From Pseudovibrio axinellae (GTDB lineage Bacteria > Pseudomonadota > Alphaproteobacteria > Rhizobiales > Stappiaceae): 64,000 nucleotides of DNA. Positions 41,838 to 51,465 of this stretch are shown here, in pieces. How positions within the stretch are numbered: position 1 is the first letter of the stretch; every line of letters starts with the position of its first letter. The DNA is taken from positions 62,001 through 126,000 of the forward strand of contig NZ_FOFM01000004.1 in the NCBI RefSeq assembly GCF_900110875.1, written 5' to 3'. Made by a program: the position numbers and the translations under genes. The notes beneath the pieces were generated by a model that was not told the origin of the DNA, ran no database searches, and saw only the letters and a list, made by a program, of their open reading frames with translations.

Positions 41838-42650
41838 CGTGAAATCTGACTTTTGCTCTGATCCTATGTGAATAAGGAGGCTATTTTCATAAGCTGCCAT
41901 TCATGACTAGAAATGACATGAGGGGATTCCTCTGGTCGCTGGCTATTTGTGAATACTGCCAAGTCGTTTGTTTCGGACTGGCATGCATATATAGAGACGG
42001 TCGGCTTGCTCCTTTCATCGTCTTGCTGCGCATTGCATTATCCAAATTCACGCATTCACATCCCAATATATGCAACCTGTGCTAGGCAATCAGGCTCCTT
42101 CATGCGTGTGTTTGATCAATTTGAATGGATTTTTACTGTTTGATGAAGAGGCTATGAAGCCTTGCTTGCCTAATTCTATTGTGTGTTTGCATATTAATTT
42201 TTCGACGCGGTTTTAATCCCCAGAGCCTTCACATTGGACGTTGCGAATGCAGTGTCACCTATACCGACCTCAACGAGGTGTTTCTGACTCAGAAATGGCT
42301 TGCAATTAAGTAACAATATCAGTTGTTTAGTCCTGTTTTGAATGGCTTTAATGAATGGTGTGTTCGGTCGCATACACAACGCTGTGAAAATCATGATGTG
42401 TCAAAAAACACACACTACTTTCAAGTGGTGATGTTTCTCCCCCTTCAAACCAATAGGTTGATATTGCGATCCTGGGCCTACTCGGGCATCAATATGTCCA
42501 TCGACGCGGTCGAGCCGATTGTTTGCCTTGTCAAATTTCGGATGAGCCAATCTGGTTCTCGCGTCGCAGAGAAAAGAAGGAATGTGAGCTGCTCCAAACA
42601 GGTCACGCAAATTTCTTCTTTCCATTGAGAGACATTGGAAGGTCAGGACT
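41838..42650. other. Long upstream region of first porin, no gene seen
   Basis: About 810 bp. Short frames on both strands look random. Contains TTGCCTAATTC near 42167, an element repeated upstream of the other two porins. The porin ATG is preceded by a weak GGAAGGTCAGGACT site. A promoter and long 5' leader are expected here but not pinpointed. Confidence 0.4.
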
Positions 42651-43736
42651 ATGAACATTAAAACTCTTGCTCTTGCAGCATCTGCAGCTGCATTCGCAAC
42701 CTCCGCACAGGCAGCGGATCTGCCTATGGCTGCTGAGCCAGTAGACTACGTAAAAGCATGTGACGCATTCGGCGCTGGTTACTTCCAGCTCCCAGGTAAA
42801 GAAACCTGCATCAAGCTCGGCGGCCGTATCCGTGCGCAGTACGTTTCTCAGGACCTGACTGATAAGTCTACTGATAACGACGCTACCTCATACGCTCGTG
42901 GTTACATTTACTTCAACTCTATGACTGCTACCGACTTCGGTACAATCAAAACTTTCGTTGAGCTGGAATCCGAGTGGAACCAGGACGCTGAGGGAGCTGA
43001 TACAAAAGCTAACGACGTCTGGATCCAGTTGGGCACAGGTTACGGTTCTTTCCTGTTTGGTCGTGAAGCGTCCGCCTTCGACGCCTTTACCGGTTACACT
43101 TGGATTGGCCCAGTTGGCAATGCATACTCCGACACGTCAACCCTGCAGGCTTCCTTCACTGCTGACCTTGGCAATGGCCTAACTGCAACCGCTTCCGTTG
43201 AAGATTCTGCATACCGTGCTGGCGATAACGATGCTGTTGACTTTGTTGGTGCATTGAACCTGTCCCAGGGTTGGGGTTCTTTCAAGCTCGCAGCTGCTGC
43301 GCATAACACTGCAAACAGCGAAGACTACGGCTACGCTGTAGGCGCAACTGCGATCTTCAACCTGGACATGGTTAAAGAAGGCACTGAAGTTACCTTCCAG
43401 GCACAGTACGCTGACGATGCAGGAAACTACATCGGTATTGACACTGATGAAGATGACGTGGATGCAGTTCGCGGTTACAGCTTGTCCGCAGGTCTTGAAA
43501 CTGCTCTGACCGATAAAGTATCTGCACAGCTTGACCTGTCTTACATGGACATTGAGTCAACTGTATCTGGTTCTGACGAAGATGAGCAGACATACGCTGT
43601 AAACGGTTCTGTTGTTTACTCCCCAGTAGAAGGCCTCGGCTTGGCTCTCGCAGCTGGCTGGTCTGACGGTGAAGAAGACGGTGTTGACAAGGACGACGAA
43701 GTTAAAGTTGGCGCACGTGTACAGTACACCTTCTAA
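42651..43736 (+). CDS. Porin_2-family outer membrane porin 1
   Basis: 361 residues. Signal peptide ending AQA, then the family signature YVKACDAFGAGYFQLPGKET and CIKLGGRIRAQYVSQ, about 16 amphipathic strands and a terminal VQYTF ending in Phe. General diffusion trimeric porin of rhizobial type. Acidic loops (TDEDDVDAV, GSDEDEQ) suit marine salinity. First of three tandem porins, followed by its own terminator. Confidence 0.95.
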   Translation: MNIKTLALAASAAAFATSAQAADLPMAAEPVDYVKACDAFGAGYFQLPGKETCIKLGGRIRAQYVSQDLTDKSTDNDATSYARGYIYFNSMTATDFGTIKTFVELESEWNQDAEGADTKANDVWIQLGTGYGSFLFGREASAFDAFTGYTWIGPVGNAYSDTSTLQASFTADLGNGLTATASVEDSAYRAGDNDAVDFVGALNLSQGWGSFKLAAAAHNTANSEDYGYAVGATAIFNLDMVKEGTEVTFQAQYADDAGNYIGIDTDEDDVDAVRGYSLSAGLETALTDKVSAQLDLSYMDIESTVSGSDEDEQTYAVNGSVVYSPVEGLGLALAAGWSDGEEDGVDKDDEVKVGARVQYTF

Positions 43737-43783
43737 TTTGGTGTAAGAATTCGATAGCTTAACGCTATCAAGTTCAAAAGAAC

Positions 43784-43811
43784 CCCGGTGACTTCGGTTG
43801 CCGGGATTTTT
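43784..43811 (+). terminator. Intrinsic terminator after porin 1
   Basis: CCCGGTGAC-TTCG-GTTGCCGGG with a very stable UUCG tetraloop (two G-U pairs), then ATTTTTT. Confidence 0.9.
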
Positions 43812-43815
43812 TGTG

Positions 43816-44658
43816 TTCGCGAATGTGCATTTCGTGCGGTGCGAACAGGGTTGCGTTTGATGTTTTTGTGTTATGCAGCCGTGGTCTACTCTTCAAGTTA
43901 ATTAACAGCTGTCCGCTTTCAATTCCTTTAGCGGTTTCAACAAACCGTTGCCTGAGGATCTTTATAGTTCTGCGCGTCGCCGACTTCTTAGGCAGTGAGG
44001 ACGTGAGGCTGGTTTGAGTGTATCGCGGTAGCCTCATAAATAAGAGGCTTGCCTGTTTCTGGATTGGGCCGTGGGGTGGATAGGTTTTTATATGCCTCCG
44101 AGTCGACCAGTTGTGTTTTTCTGCTCGCAAGCAGCTTCTTACTGATAACTTGCCTAATTCACCAATGACTTTATTCACATCTGCTCAATTTGCGCAGAGA
44201 ACTTTGATCTATTCAATGTTGCATAAACGCTTGAGCCGGTCACTGATGAGAAGATTTCCAGGAAAATCATCTAACTAATTGAATATATTGAGTAATATTT
44301 CTGACTGCACACTGCTCTGTTTTGATGAGTATGCGGGTATCTGCTTGATTAGGGCAGCTTTCGCAGCTTCAAGGGCACTTGTTTGGCTGAGTTTAGCTGT
44401 TGTAAAAAAAACACATGTGATTTGACTGGGTAGAAACGAGCAAGGTAGAGAGCATTAATAGGCTTGCCTAATACTCCCGATATTGTAATTTCTCCTCACG
44501 AACCTTCAGGGGGCTGTTGTTCAGTAGGTATCTGAACAGGAGCGGAGGGTTCAAGGGGACAGCGCCGAACACGTTTGATGAAGGTTTTATGACCAGAAAT
44601 TGCGGTTTGGTGTTTTGTTTAAAATAAAGTTTAAAATCCTAATTATGGGAAGCTTGTG
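43816..44658. other. Porin 2 upstream region, no gene seen
   Basis: About 840 bp. Two TTGCCTAAT elements (about 44150 and 44464). The second could serve as a -35 (TTGCCT) with TAATTT 16 bp downstream. No convincing reading frame on either strand. Confidence 0.4.
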
Positions 44659-45768
44659 ATGAACTTCAAGAAAATCGCTCTCGCAGCAGCCGCTGCTGCA
44701 GCTGCAACTCCAGCAATGGCAGCGGATCTGCCAGTTGTTGCAGAACCAGTGAACTACGTTGAAGCCTGTAGCGCATATGGCGACGGCTACTTCAAACTCC
44801 CAGGTCAGGACACCTGTATCCGCGTACACGGTCGTATTCGTACAAACTTTGTTTCCCATGACCTTAATGATGGTTTGGGGGATGTGACGAACCAGGATGA
44901 GGTTGATGCAGACCTTACTGGTGAGACTGAAGCCGAAACCAACGACTACAGTGCATACGCTCGTGGATACCTCTACTTTGAATCCATGACTACAACTGAG
45001 TTCGCGACAATCGAAACCTACACCGCGTTCTTGGCTAACCACGACCAAGATGGTAACGACACAGTCATCATTGATGACGTGTACCTTCAACTTGGCTTCA
45101 ACTCCGGTTCTCTTCTGATTGGTGACACTCTTTCCCAGTTCGATAGCTTCACTGGATACACCTGGATTGCTCCAGTTTCAGAGAACTTCTCGGAACAATA
45201 CCCGTTGTTGATCGCATACACTGCTGATCTTGGTAATGGCCTGTCCCTGACTGGTTCCTTGGAAGATTCCACGGAGCGTGGTGGTGCAAACAACCGTGCA
45301 GATTTCGTAGGTGCACTCTCAGTCTCACAGGGTTGGGGTAACGCGAAGTTTTCTGCTGCAGCGCATGCGTATGATGGCGACGATTACGGTTATGCACTTA
45401 GCGGTAGTGTAACAATCACTGCTATGGAAGGCATTGAAGCTACATTCCAGGCACAGTACGCAAACCGTGCGATTGACTACATTGGTGGTGCAGCGAATTC
45501 TGGCTTTACCGACGCTGGTGATGTTTCTGGCTTCAACATCGGTGGTGGTTTCCAGGGCGACCTGTCCGATACCGTTTCTGCGCAGCTGGACTGGTCATAC
45601 TTGTCTCTTGATCAAGGTAGTGCCGATTACGATCGTACAGCAATAGACGCTTCACTGGTGTACTCACCAGTTGCTGGCCTTGCATTTGCAGTTGCTGCCG
45701 GATGGGCTGACGACTCCAACGACAATGACGAAGCCAAAGTTGGTGCTCGCATTCAGTACACATTCTAA
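44659..45768 (+). CDS. Porin_2-family outer membrane porin 2
   Basis: 369 residues from the ATG at 44659. Signal AAAAAAAATPAMA, then YVEACSAYGDGYFKLPGQDT and CIRVHGRIRTNFVSHDL, barrel strands, terminal IQYTF. About half the residues match porin 1 by eye (DLGNGLSLTGSLEDSTERGG versus DLGNGLTATASVEDSAYRAG). An acidic insertion (~residues 80-97) lies in an early loop. A paralogue from tandem duplication. Confidence 0.94.
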   Translation: MNFKKIALAAAAAAAATPAMAADLPVVAEPVNYVEACSAYGDGYFKLPGQDTCIRVHGRIRTNFVSHDLNDGLGDVTNQDEVDADLTGETEAETNDYSAYARGYLYFESMTTTEFATIETYTAFLANHDQDGNDTVIIDDVYLQLGFNSGSLLIGDTLSQFDSFTGYTWIAPVSENFSEQYPLLIAYTADLGNGLSLTGSLEDSTERGGANNRADFVGALSVSQGWGNAKFSAAAHAYDGDDYGYALSGSVTITAMEGIEATFQAQYANRAIDYIGGAANSGFTDAGDVSGFNIGGGFQGDLSDTVSAQLDWSYLSLDQGSADYDRTAIDASLVYSPVAGLAFAVAAGWADDSNDNDEAKVGARIQYTF

Positions 45769-45785
45769 TCTAGGTTAGAATGAAG

Positions 45786-45818
45786 GTTCCGGCGGCATCG
45801 TCGCCGGAACTATTTTTT
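45786..45818 (+). terminator. Intrinsic terminator after porin 2
   Basis: GTTCCGGCG-GCATCGT-CGCCGGAAC, a perfect 9-bp stem, followed by TATTTTTT. Confidence 0.9.
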
Positions 45819-46346
45819 GTGAATAAATTCTTGATGTGATGCTCGCCACACAATTTTGACATTGAGTGTTGTATAAAGGCATCAGATCAAGGAATTATCG
45901 GTTTCGATTTATAGTTTTACTAAATATACTCTTCCTGAATGAAGTTCATTCCTGACCTTCTTTCAGTCTCTCAGGCCCGGCGGTTCCAACCCGTCGGGCT
46001 TTTCATTTTGGTGCCGGGCACTGCTGCGATGAACGCGACATATTCAGCCCTCGTTTCATGGGTTAGTTTAACGGTTTGCTCGCCCCGCATGTGGTGGAAT
46101 CTATATCTCACTCCAAATTTTGATTGAGTATTTAAGCGATTTTCCGTTCCAAACTGTAATATTTTGGCCAGTTGAAATGCTTCCTGCTTTCGGTTGGGTG
46201 ATAAAATCCTGCCTAATACATAGTAATTGCGGAAAATGAACCATGGCGTAATTGTCTAGTTGCACAGGGGTAGTTAATGCAGCTGATAATATTCTCTGCA
46301 TTTGTGGTTTTTGACTACTCCGAGTGACGGATGGAGGTTCGATACC
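45819..46346. other. Region between porins 2 and 3
   Basis: About 530 bp; besides the orphan terminator it has CTGCCTAATAC at 46210, matching the element upstream of the other porins. No coding frame is supported. Confidence 0.4.
45975..46003 (+). terminator. Orphan intrinsic terminator between porins 2 and 3
   Basis: GCCCGGCGG-TTCCAAC-CCGTCGGGC then TTTTC. It is 160 bp past the porin 2 terminator with no gene between, so it may end an untranslated small RNA starting around 45850-45950. Confidence 0.6.
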
Positions 46347-47579
46347 ATGATGAATAAGCTGATATTCCTGCCAGTCTTGCTGTCATTCGGAGTTGCAGCA
46401 CAGGCGACAGATCTACCTAAACCTGTTTTTGATAGTGAAGCTGAACCACTTAACCTGGTGGAACCGATGGACTATGTTCAGGTTTGTGATGCCTATGGGG
46501 AAGGGTATTTTTATATTCCAGGAACGCAAACCTGCCTGCGCTTGAGTGGCAGAGTGCGAACAGAAGCTCAGTATCGTCGGTTTCCCGATAAACCTACTAT
46601 GTGGGGCGGTGTACCGAACACAGAGGCTTCCGGCCGCGATTTGAATTCTATGCGATTTCGTGCCCGTTCCTACATTCGTATGGACGCAAGGTCGGAGACT
46701 GAGTTTGGGTTTGTGCGGGCGTTCTCAGAGTTAAGGGCAACTGTTGATTCTGACAGTGAGCGGTATGGCGATTCTCCGGTCATGGATTTGGATAAGGCCT
46801 ATATCCAATTTGGCGGCTTTACTGTTGGGCGCACGGGATCGCTGTTTGACTTCTTTACAGGTGCCACATTCGGTTCAGTGCACCGGGACTGGTCAGATGC
46901 CAATTCCTGGACTGCCGCTTATACCGAAGTGTTTGATGATGGGTTATCTGTGACGGTTTCCCTTGAAGATCCGGTGTACCGGGCTCACGGTGTCTTTACC
47001 GAGGTGGGCGGAGAAAATGGGCAGGCGGGTAATAAGATCCCCGATGTTGTTGCCGCCTTTCGCTTGGATGGTGAGTGGGGGAGTGCAAAAGTTGCTGGTG
47101 CAGTGACGAACATTCGTCCTGAGGCTGCTTATGCTTCAGGTGAAGTTGGTTGGGCTTTGGGAGCAGGTGCAATTATTTACCTCCCGCAAATGGGTAGTCA
47201 AGATGCCATGGCCCTACAATTTCAGTACGGAAATGGGGCGGTTTCATATGCAGGCATTGATGATGATGAAGTTTTTGATGCCTACTACATCAATGGCGAT
47301 ACACGTAAAACCAACGCACTTTCGTTTTCCGGTGGGCTTACGCATTATGTAACGCCTGAGGTTAGAACAGACTTTGATGCAAGTTACGCGGTTGTTGATA
47401 CGCCAACGGGAGCTGCCTTGCCTGATTTTGATCGCCTTGCTCTAGATTGGGATCTGGTTTGGTCGCCTGTGAGCGGTATGGAGATGGGCGTTGATCTTGG
47501 TTATGCGCGCACATCACCTGAAGGTGTAAAGGATTTTGATGAGGCCAGCGCGCTTTTCCGGGTTCAAAAGACATTTTGA
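46347..47579 (+). CDS. Porin_2-family outer membrane porin 3, divergent
   Basis: 410 residues from the ATG at 46347 with GGAGG about 10 bases upstream. Signal IFLPVLLSFGVAAQA, signature YVQVCDAYGEGYFYIPGTQT and CLRLSGRVRTEAQYRR, barrel strands, C-terminal Phe (RVQKTF). Longer than porins 1 and 2 with different loops (KPTMWGGVPNTEASGRD, FTEVGGENGQAGN) and less biased codon use, so an older paralogue, perhaps with different selectivity. Confidence 0.92.
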   Translation: MMNKLIFLPVLLSFGVAAQATDLPKPVFDSEAEPLNLVEPMDYVQVCDAYGEGYFYIPGTQTCLRLSGRVRTEAQYRRFPDKPTMWGGVPNTEASGRDLNSMRFRARSYIRMDARSETEFGFVRAFSELRATVDSDSERYGDSPVMDLDKAYIQFGGFTVGRTGSLFDFFTGATFGSVHRDWSDANSWTAAYTEVFDDGLSVTVSLEDPVYRAHGVFTEVGGENGQAGNKIPDVVAAFRLDGEWGSAKVAGAVTNIRPEAAYASGEVGWALGAGAIIYLPQMGSQDAMALQFQYGNGAVSYAGIDDDEVFDAYYINGDTRKTNALSFSGGLTHYVTPEVRTDFDASYAVVDTPTGAALPDFDRLALDWDLVWSPVSGMEMGVDLGYARTSPEGVKDFDEASALFRVQKTF

Positions 47580-47602
47580 TTTGTTTTTCTTGAAGAACTT
47601 GG

Positions 47603-47634
47603 GAGTTGGATTTTCGGATCCAGCTCTTTTTTTT
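47603..47634 (+). terminator. Intrinsic terminator after porin 3
   Basis: GAGTTGGAT-TTTCGG-ATCCAGCTC followed by eight T. It lies 7 bp from the convergent hydrolase stop and may serve both. Confidence 0.85.
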
Positions 47635-47640
47635 GGTGAT

Positions 47641-48552
47641 TCACTTGGGATTGTGCGTATGAATGAAGTCCAAAATTCCTTGCTGCGTGGGATGATCCCA
47701 GAGTAAGGGAGCGTGACCTTGATCCGGGATGCTCATAAGTTCCATGTTTTGGTGTTGTTCTTGCATCTTTTTCACGGTGTTGGCTGAGAGCAATCCTGAA
47801 TTTTCTCCGCGGAGAAGGAGGTGCGGGATTTCTTTGAGTGCGTTGAAAGAGTGCCAGAGGTCAGCGTCCGGTGTCGCGCCGTTTTGGCTGAGAATAGCAT
47901 CTCCCAGGTGTTTGTCATAACGCAGATTCACCCCGTTGATTCCAGGTGCATATAGCTGATTTGCAAAGGTAATCCAGTTTGCGTCAGACATGCGTGTGAA
48001 AGCCTGACCATGCACGGATGCAAGGTGAACGGCAGCAGCTTTCATGTTGGGTTGAGACATGGTGGTCCCTACGGATTTGGTGATATTTTTTAGGGCGACT
48101 TCCCCGATTTGCGGGCCTATATCGTTTATGATGACGGATGAAAGACGTTCAGGGTTGCGCAGGGCCATTGAAAAAGCGTGGAGTCCCCCGCGGGAGGTGC
48201 CTAACAGTGAAAACCGTTTAAGGCCGAGCGCATGGATGCCGCGGTCTATGTCATTTGCTTCCTGATCCAAATTGTAGGTTAGGAAATCATCTGCATACTC
48301 TGAGCGGCCACGGCCACGATAATCCATGGCAATTACACGAAGCCCGTTTTCCTTCAAAAAATGAGCTAGGTAATAGAAGTCACTTGTATTTCTCGTAAGG
48401 CCTGGCAGGCAAAGGACGGTTGGTTTGTTTGGGTCTTCGTTCTGCCATATATGCGCTGATAGAGTGAGCCCATCACTTGCCTGCCATGTAATACGCTGCG
48501 TACCGGTCAGGTTTTGTAGGTTGAGATCTATGTCCTCAAGGGTTTCAAACAT
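47641..48552 (-). CDS. Alpha/beta hydrolase
   Basis: 303 residues from the ATG at 48552 (GGGAGAAATTG before it); an upstream ATG at 48675 lacks a site. Fold: TVLCLPGLTRNTSDFYYLAH oxyanion region, VIAMDYRGRGRSEY, nucleophile elbow LLGTSRGGLHA (GxSxG), acid in a late strand, and His in IPDQGHAPLLWD. Resembles soluble serine esterases of the alpha/beta superfamily. Substrate unknown. Convergent with porin 3. Confidence 0.88.
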   Translation of the reverse strand: MFETLEDIDLNLQNLTGTQRITWQASDGLTLSAHIWQNEDPNKPTVLCLPGLTRNTSDFYYLAHFLKENGLRVIAMDYRGRGRSEYADDFLTYNLDQEANDIDRGIHALGLKRFSLLGTSRGGLHAFSMALRNPERLSSVIINDIGPQIGEVALKNITKSVGTTMSQPNMKAAAVHLASVHGQAFTRMSDANWITFANQLYAPGINGVNLRYDKHLGDAILSQNGATPDADLWHSFNALKEIPHLLLRGENSGLLSANTVKKMQEQHQNMELMSIPDQGHAPLLWDHPTQQGILDFIHTHNPK

Positions 48553-48860
48553 CAATTTCTCCCAGTGTTCAAATAACCAGATTTTGCTCAATGTTGGGTA
48601 TGCGAGCGGGTTCGAGGTTTCTGACTGAGAGAGTTTTGCCGTGTGGTTTAACGCAAACAAAGTGAATGCGGACAAGGTTTCCAGCTTAGTCTGGAGGACT
48701 CAGTGCATTTATTGGGTTCACCATAGGGCAGGTTTTTGCGTGTGTCTTGTCAAACTTACGAGAGGTTCTGCTTTTGGGATGTGTCTGAAGCTCTCATACT
48801 TCAAACAAAAAGCCTGGCAAAACTACTGGGCTTTTGTTTTTGATAGTACTTTAGGGAGGA
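48553..48860. other. Intergenic stretch, no gene supported
   Basis: About 310 bp between the hydrolase and transglycosylase genes, both leftward. A hairpin with AAAAGCC...GGGCTTTT character near 48808-48840 may end the transglycosylase transcript. Nothing else recognised. Confidence 0.35.
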
Positions 48861-51155
48861 TCAATAACCGCGTGTCAGATCTTGTGTGATCGTCAAAGGT
48901 GTGTTTTCAAGTTTGTAGCGATAGACCTGAAGGTTTTCTGTGATGCGTTGCACGTAGTTTCGTGTTTCGCCGTAAGGTATTGATTCTACCCAGTCAATTG
49001 GATCTATGTTGGGATTGCGTGGGTCTCCGAACCGTTCAATCCACTCTTTCACCTTGTTCTTTCCAGCATTGTATGCGGCAAAGGTGAGTATGTAGGAGCC
49101 GCCGAATTCATTAACCAATTCGCCTAGCACTGCCGCGCCGAGTGTTGCGTTATATGCTGGGTCGGACGTGAGGCGAGACTTCTTGTAGGCAACACCCAGG
49201 TTGTGGGCCGTTTCTTTTGCAGTGCCCGGCATCAACTGAAGTAACCCTAGTGCGCCAGCGCTGCTGCGTGCTTTTGGGTTAAATGAGCTCTCTTGTCGCG
49301 CAATTGCGTAAACTACTGGCTTTTCTACGCCTTTTGTTATGCGTGTTTTGCGCGGAATTGCGTTGGTTGGGTAGGCAAGGGGGGCAGCTTCAGCTCGTTC
49401 TGCCTGCGCTAAACGTCCAACCATTGTTGACCACTGATAGACGCCACGCGTCTCAGCAAGCTCGGTTAAGAGGCGGATTTGTCCGTTGGTTGGAAGGGTG
49501 CGTGCCAGATGCGTATAAAACAACAGTGTATCATTGTGCATTCCAGCTTCGTCGAGCCGCTTGATCGCCTGGACAAGCTCGTTGTCGTTGAATGAGGCAC
49601 GATCACTTGCTGTGACTTGCGGGAGTCCAGCCAGAGGCATTTGATTGATGCCGAGCTTGGCGAGCGCGAGCTGGCCGTAATAGGAAGTCTGGAACGCGCC
49701 AGCTTGCTGGTAGAAGGCAATTGCGTTTTTTGTATCCTGCTGCGCTTCACGGGTGCGGCCAAGCCAGTAATAGGCGCGCGAGAGGGTCTGCGCTGTTTTG
49801 CCAAGCTTCGCTATTTTTTGGAAGTGTGGTTCTGCAAGTTTTGGATCATTCAAATGACGCAGTGCGAACCAGCCAGCGTGGAACTCTGCTTCTACGATCA
49901 TCCCGGGAGATTCTGCTGCGTGATTTGCAGCAATGGTGTAGGCGAGACGTTTCTTGCCTGCCTCTATCATTTCACGTGAGATGTCGCGGCGCTGTTTCCA
50001 CCAGCCGTCGCGGTTCAAAAGCTGTGACGGGTCGGTGGGTGCAGCCTGCATTAGTTTTGCAGCCGTTTGGTAATCGCCTTTCAGGCGGTAATGCTGAATC
50101 AGAGCAAACTGGTAGTTGCTGTCTGATTTCATTGAGCGCGGCACGCTTTTCAGTTTACTCAACGCGTTGTCGCGGTCACGGATGCTGGCGATGCGTGCTT
50201 TGATGTAGGCTTGTTCATCCCGCGACAATTCAGAGAGCAGGCGTTCTGCCCCTCGTGCTCGATCGCGATACAAGAGCATTTCAGCACGAAGACGGTGATC
50301 TTTTTGCCTTAGGACCTTGCCGAATGTTGAACGAACCTGAGCTTCGACCTTGTCCTCAAAAACTGTTTTTTGCCAAAGTGGGCGAATGATGTCTGCGGCT
50401 TGACTGCGATTACCCTGCTTTAAATGGGCTTTTGCGAGAGCTAGCTTGCCGTCAGTTGTTTCGGGCAGAGATTTGCCAAATGCTCCGATTATTTGTGCCG
50501 GGCTTAAGTTGGAGGCTGCAAGCACTGCTTCTCCACGTGCCCGCACGACTTTTGCCGTGGGCCAGTGGGGGGCGTCAGCGGCGAACTGAGCGATATGTGT
50601 AACAGGTGTTTGTGGACCACCGCGCAACATGATGAACCAATCGGCAAGTCGGCGATCAAGGTTATCTGGCAGTGCATTTCTGGCGCGAAGGGCTTCGTTC
50701 AACCGTCCGGATTTGACGTGTTGAAGCACTGTTTTGAGCGGTTCGACTGAGCCGGTTGCATGAGCTGTGCTCAACCCCTGTGGAAAAGCGTTGGCGACGG
50801 CAGCAGTTTTGCTTAGTGCATTTTGCGAGTTGGGTGCGCGAGCCGAAATTGGGTTTGCTCCCTGAACAGGGGCGCTTGCAGGGGCATAGCTGGATAGCTG
50901 TGTTCTTGGACCACCATCAAATCCTTGTTTTGTAACAGAGGGTTTGGAGCGCGGCATGGCCATAAGCCGTGCGCTTGGAGAGGTGGCTTGTTGTGGAGAC
51001 AGCGCAACTGTACGCACAACTTTGGCCGGGTTTGGAGCTGGAATAATGCTGTTATTTAAAGATGTTACAGCAGCAAACCCAGTTGCGGAAATCGTGGTGC
51101 CAATGGCAAACGCACTGACCCGTGTCGATACAAGAAGAAACTCGCGGATACGCAT
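48861..51155 (-). CDS. Slt70-like soluble lytic murein transglycosylase
   Basis: 764 residues. N-terminal signal-type segment (LLVSTRVSAFAIGTTISATG), a long helical superhelix (~140-590) as in Slt70 with TPR-like repeats (LARAYYWLGRTREAQQDTKN), and a C-terminal GH23 domain: catalytic Glu622 in YAIARQESSFNPKARSSAGA, then LGLLQLMPGTAKETA and LTFAAYNAGKNKVKEW. Cleaves peptidoglycan to 1,6-anhydromuramyl products in the periplasm. Diverges from dapA. Confidence 0.93.
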   Translation of the reverse strand: MRIREFLLVSTRVSAFAIGTTISATGFAAVTSLNNSIIPAPNPAKVVRTVALSPQQATSPSARLMAMPRSKPSVTKQGFDGGPRTQLSSYAPASAPVQGANPISARAPNSQNALSKTAAVANAFPQGLSTAHATGSVEPLKTVLQHVKSGRLNEALRARNALPDNLDRRLADWFIMLRGGPQTPVTHIAQFAADAPHWPTAKVVRARGEAVLAASNLSPAQIIGAFGKSLPETTDGKLALAKAHLKQGNRSQAADIIRPLWQKTVFEDKVEAQVRSTFGKVLRQKDHRLRAEMLLYRDRARGAERLLSELSRDEQAYIKARIASIRDRDNALSKLKSVPRSMKSDSNYQFALIQHYRLKGDYQTAAKLMQAAPTDPSQLLNRDGWWKQRRDISREMIEAGKKRLAYTIAANHAAESPGMIVEAEFHAGWFALRHLNDPKLAEPHFQKIAKLGKTAQTLSRAYYWLGRTREAQQDTKNAIAFYQQAGAFQTSYYGQLALAKLGINQMPLAGLPQVTASDRASFNDNELVQAIKRLDEAGMHNDTLLFYTHLARTLPTNGQIRLLTELAETRGVYQWSTMVGRLAQAERAEAAPLAYPTNAIPRKTRITKGVEKPVVYAIARQESSFNPKARSSAGALGLLQLMPGTAKETAHNLGVAYKKSRLTSDPAYNATLGAAVLGELVNEFGGSYILTFAAYNAGKNKVKEWIERFGDPRNPNIDPIDWVESIPYGETRNYVQRITENLQVYRYKLENTPLTITQDLTRGY

Positions 51156-51465
51156 ACTACTCGTTGGCCCGTCTCACCTAAGTGTCGATTATCCGGTAAA
51201 ACGCACCGGATGGTTTAATTCCCAAAAGTCCCTTATTGTGCTTGCCACAAACAGGGTAAATATCTGTTTAATGCTCGGCCTTAGGGCACGTATTATTCAC
51301 TGTTGAAGTTGTCCTAAATATGAGCACACAAAAATTCCCGAATCTTATAAGAGAAAGTCTTGGTGATGTTGCCGAGATAGGCTAGATCGTTTTATTGTAT
51401 GCCTCCCGTTTGAGCGGAGTGGTAATATTTGCTCTATATATATGTAATCCAACGAGGAACCTGAG
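51156..51465. promoter_or_regulatory. Divergent promoter region of slt and dapA
   Basis: 310 bp without a gene; A/T-rich segment TCGTTTTATTGTATGCC and TTTGCTCTATATATATG just before dapA look promoter-like. Precise boxes not assigned. Confidence 0.4.

Noticed and set aside
42323-42658. Open frames on both strands upstream of porin 1
   Set aside because: Random composition, no ribosome site, overlapping each other and the porin leader.
43774-44178. Leftward 134-codon frame between porins 1 and 2
   Set aside because: It begins in non-coding DNA and runs through the porin terminator; Arg/Lys/Thr/Ser-rich without structure.
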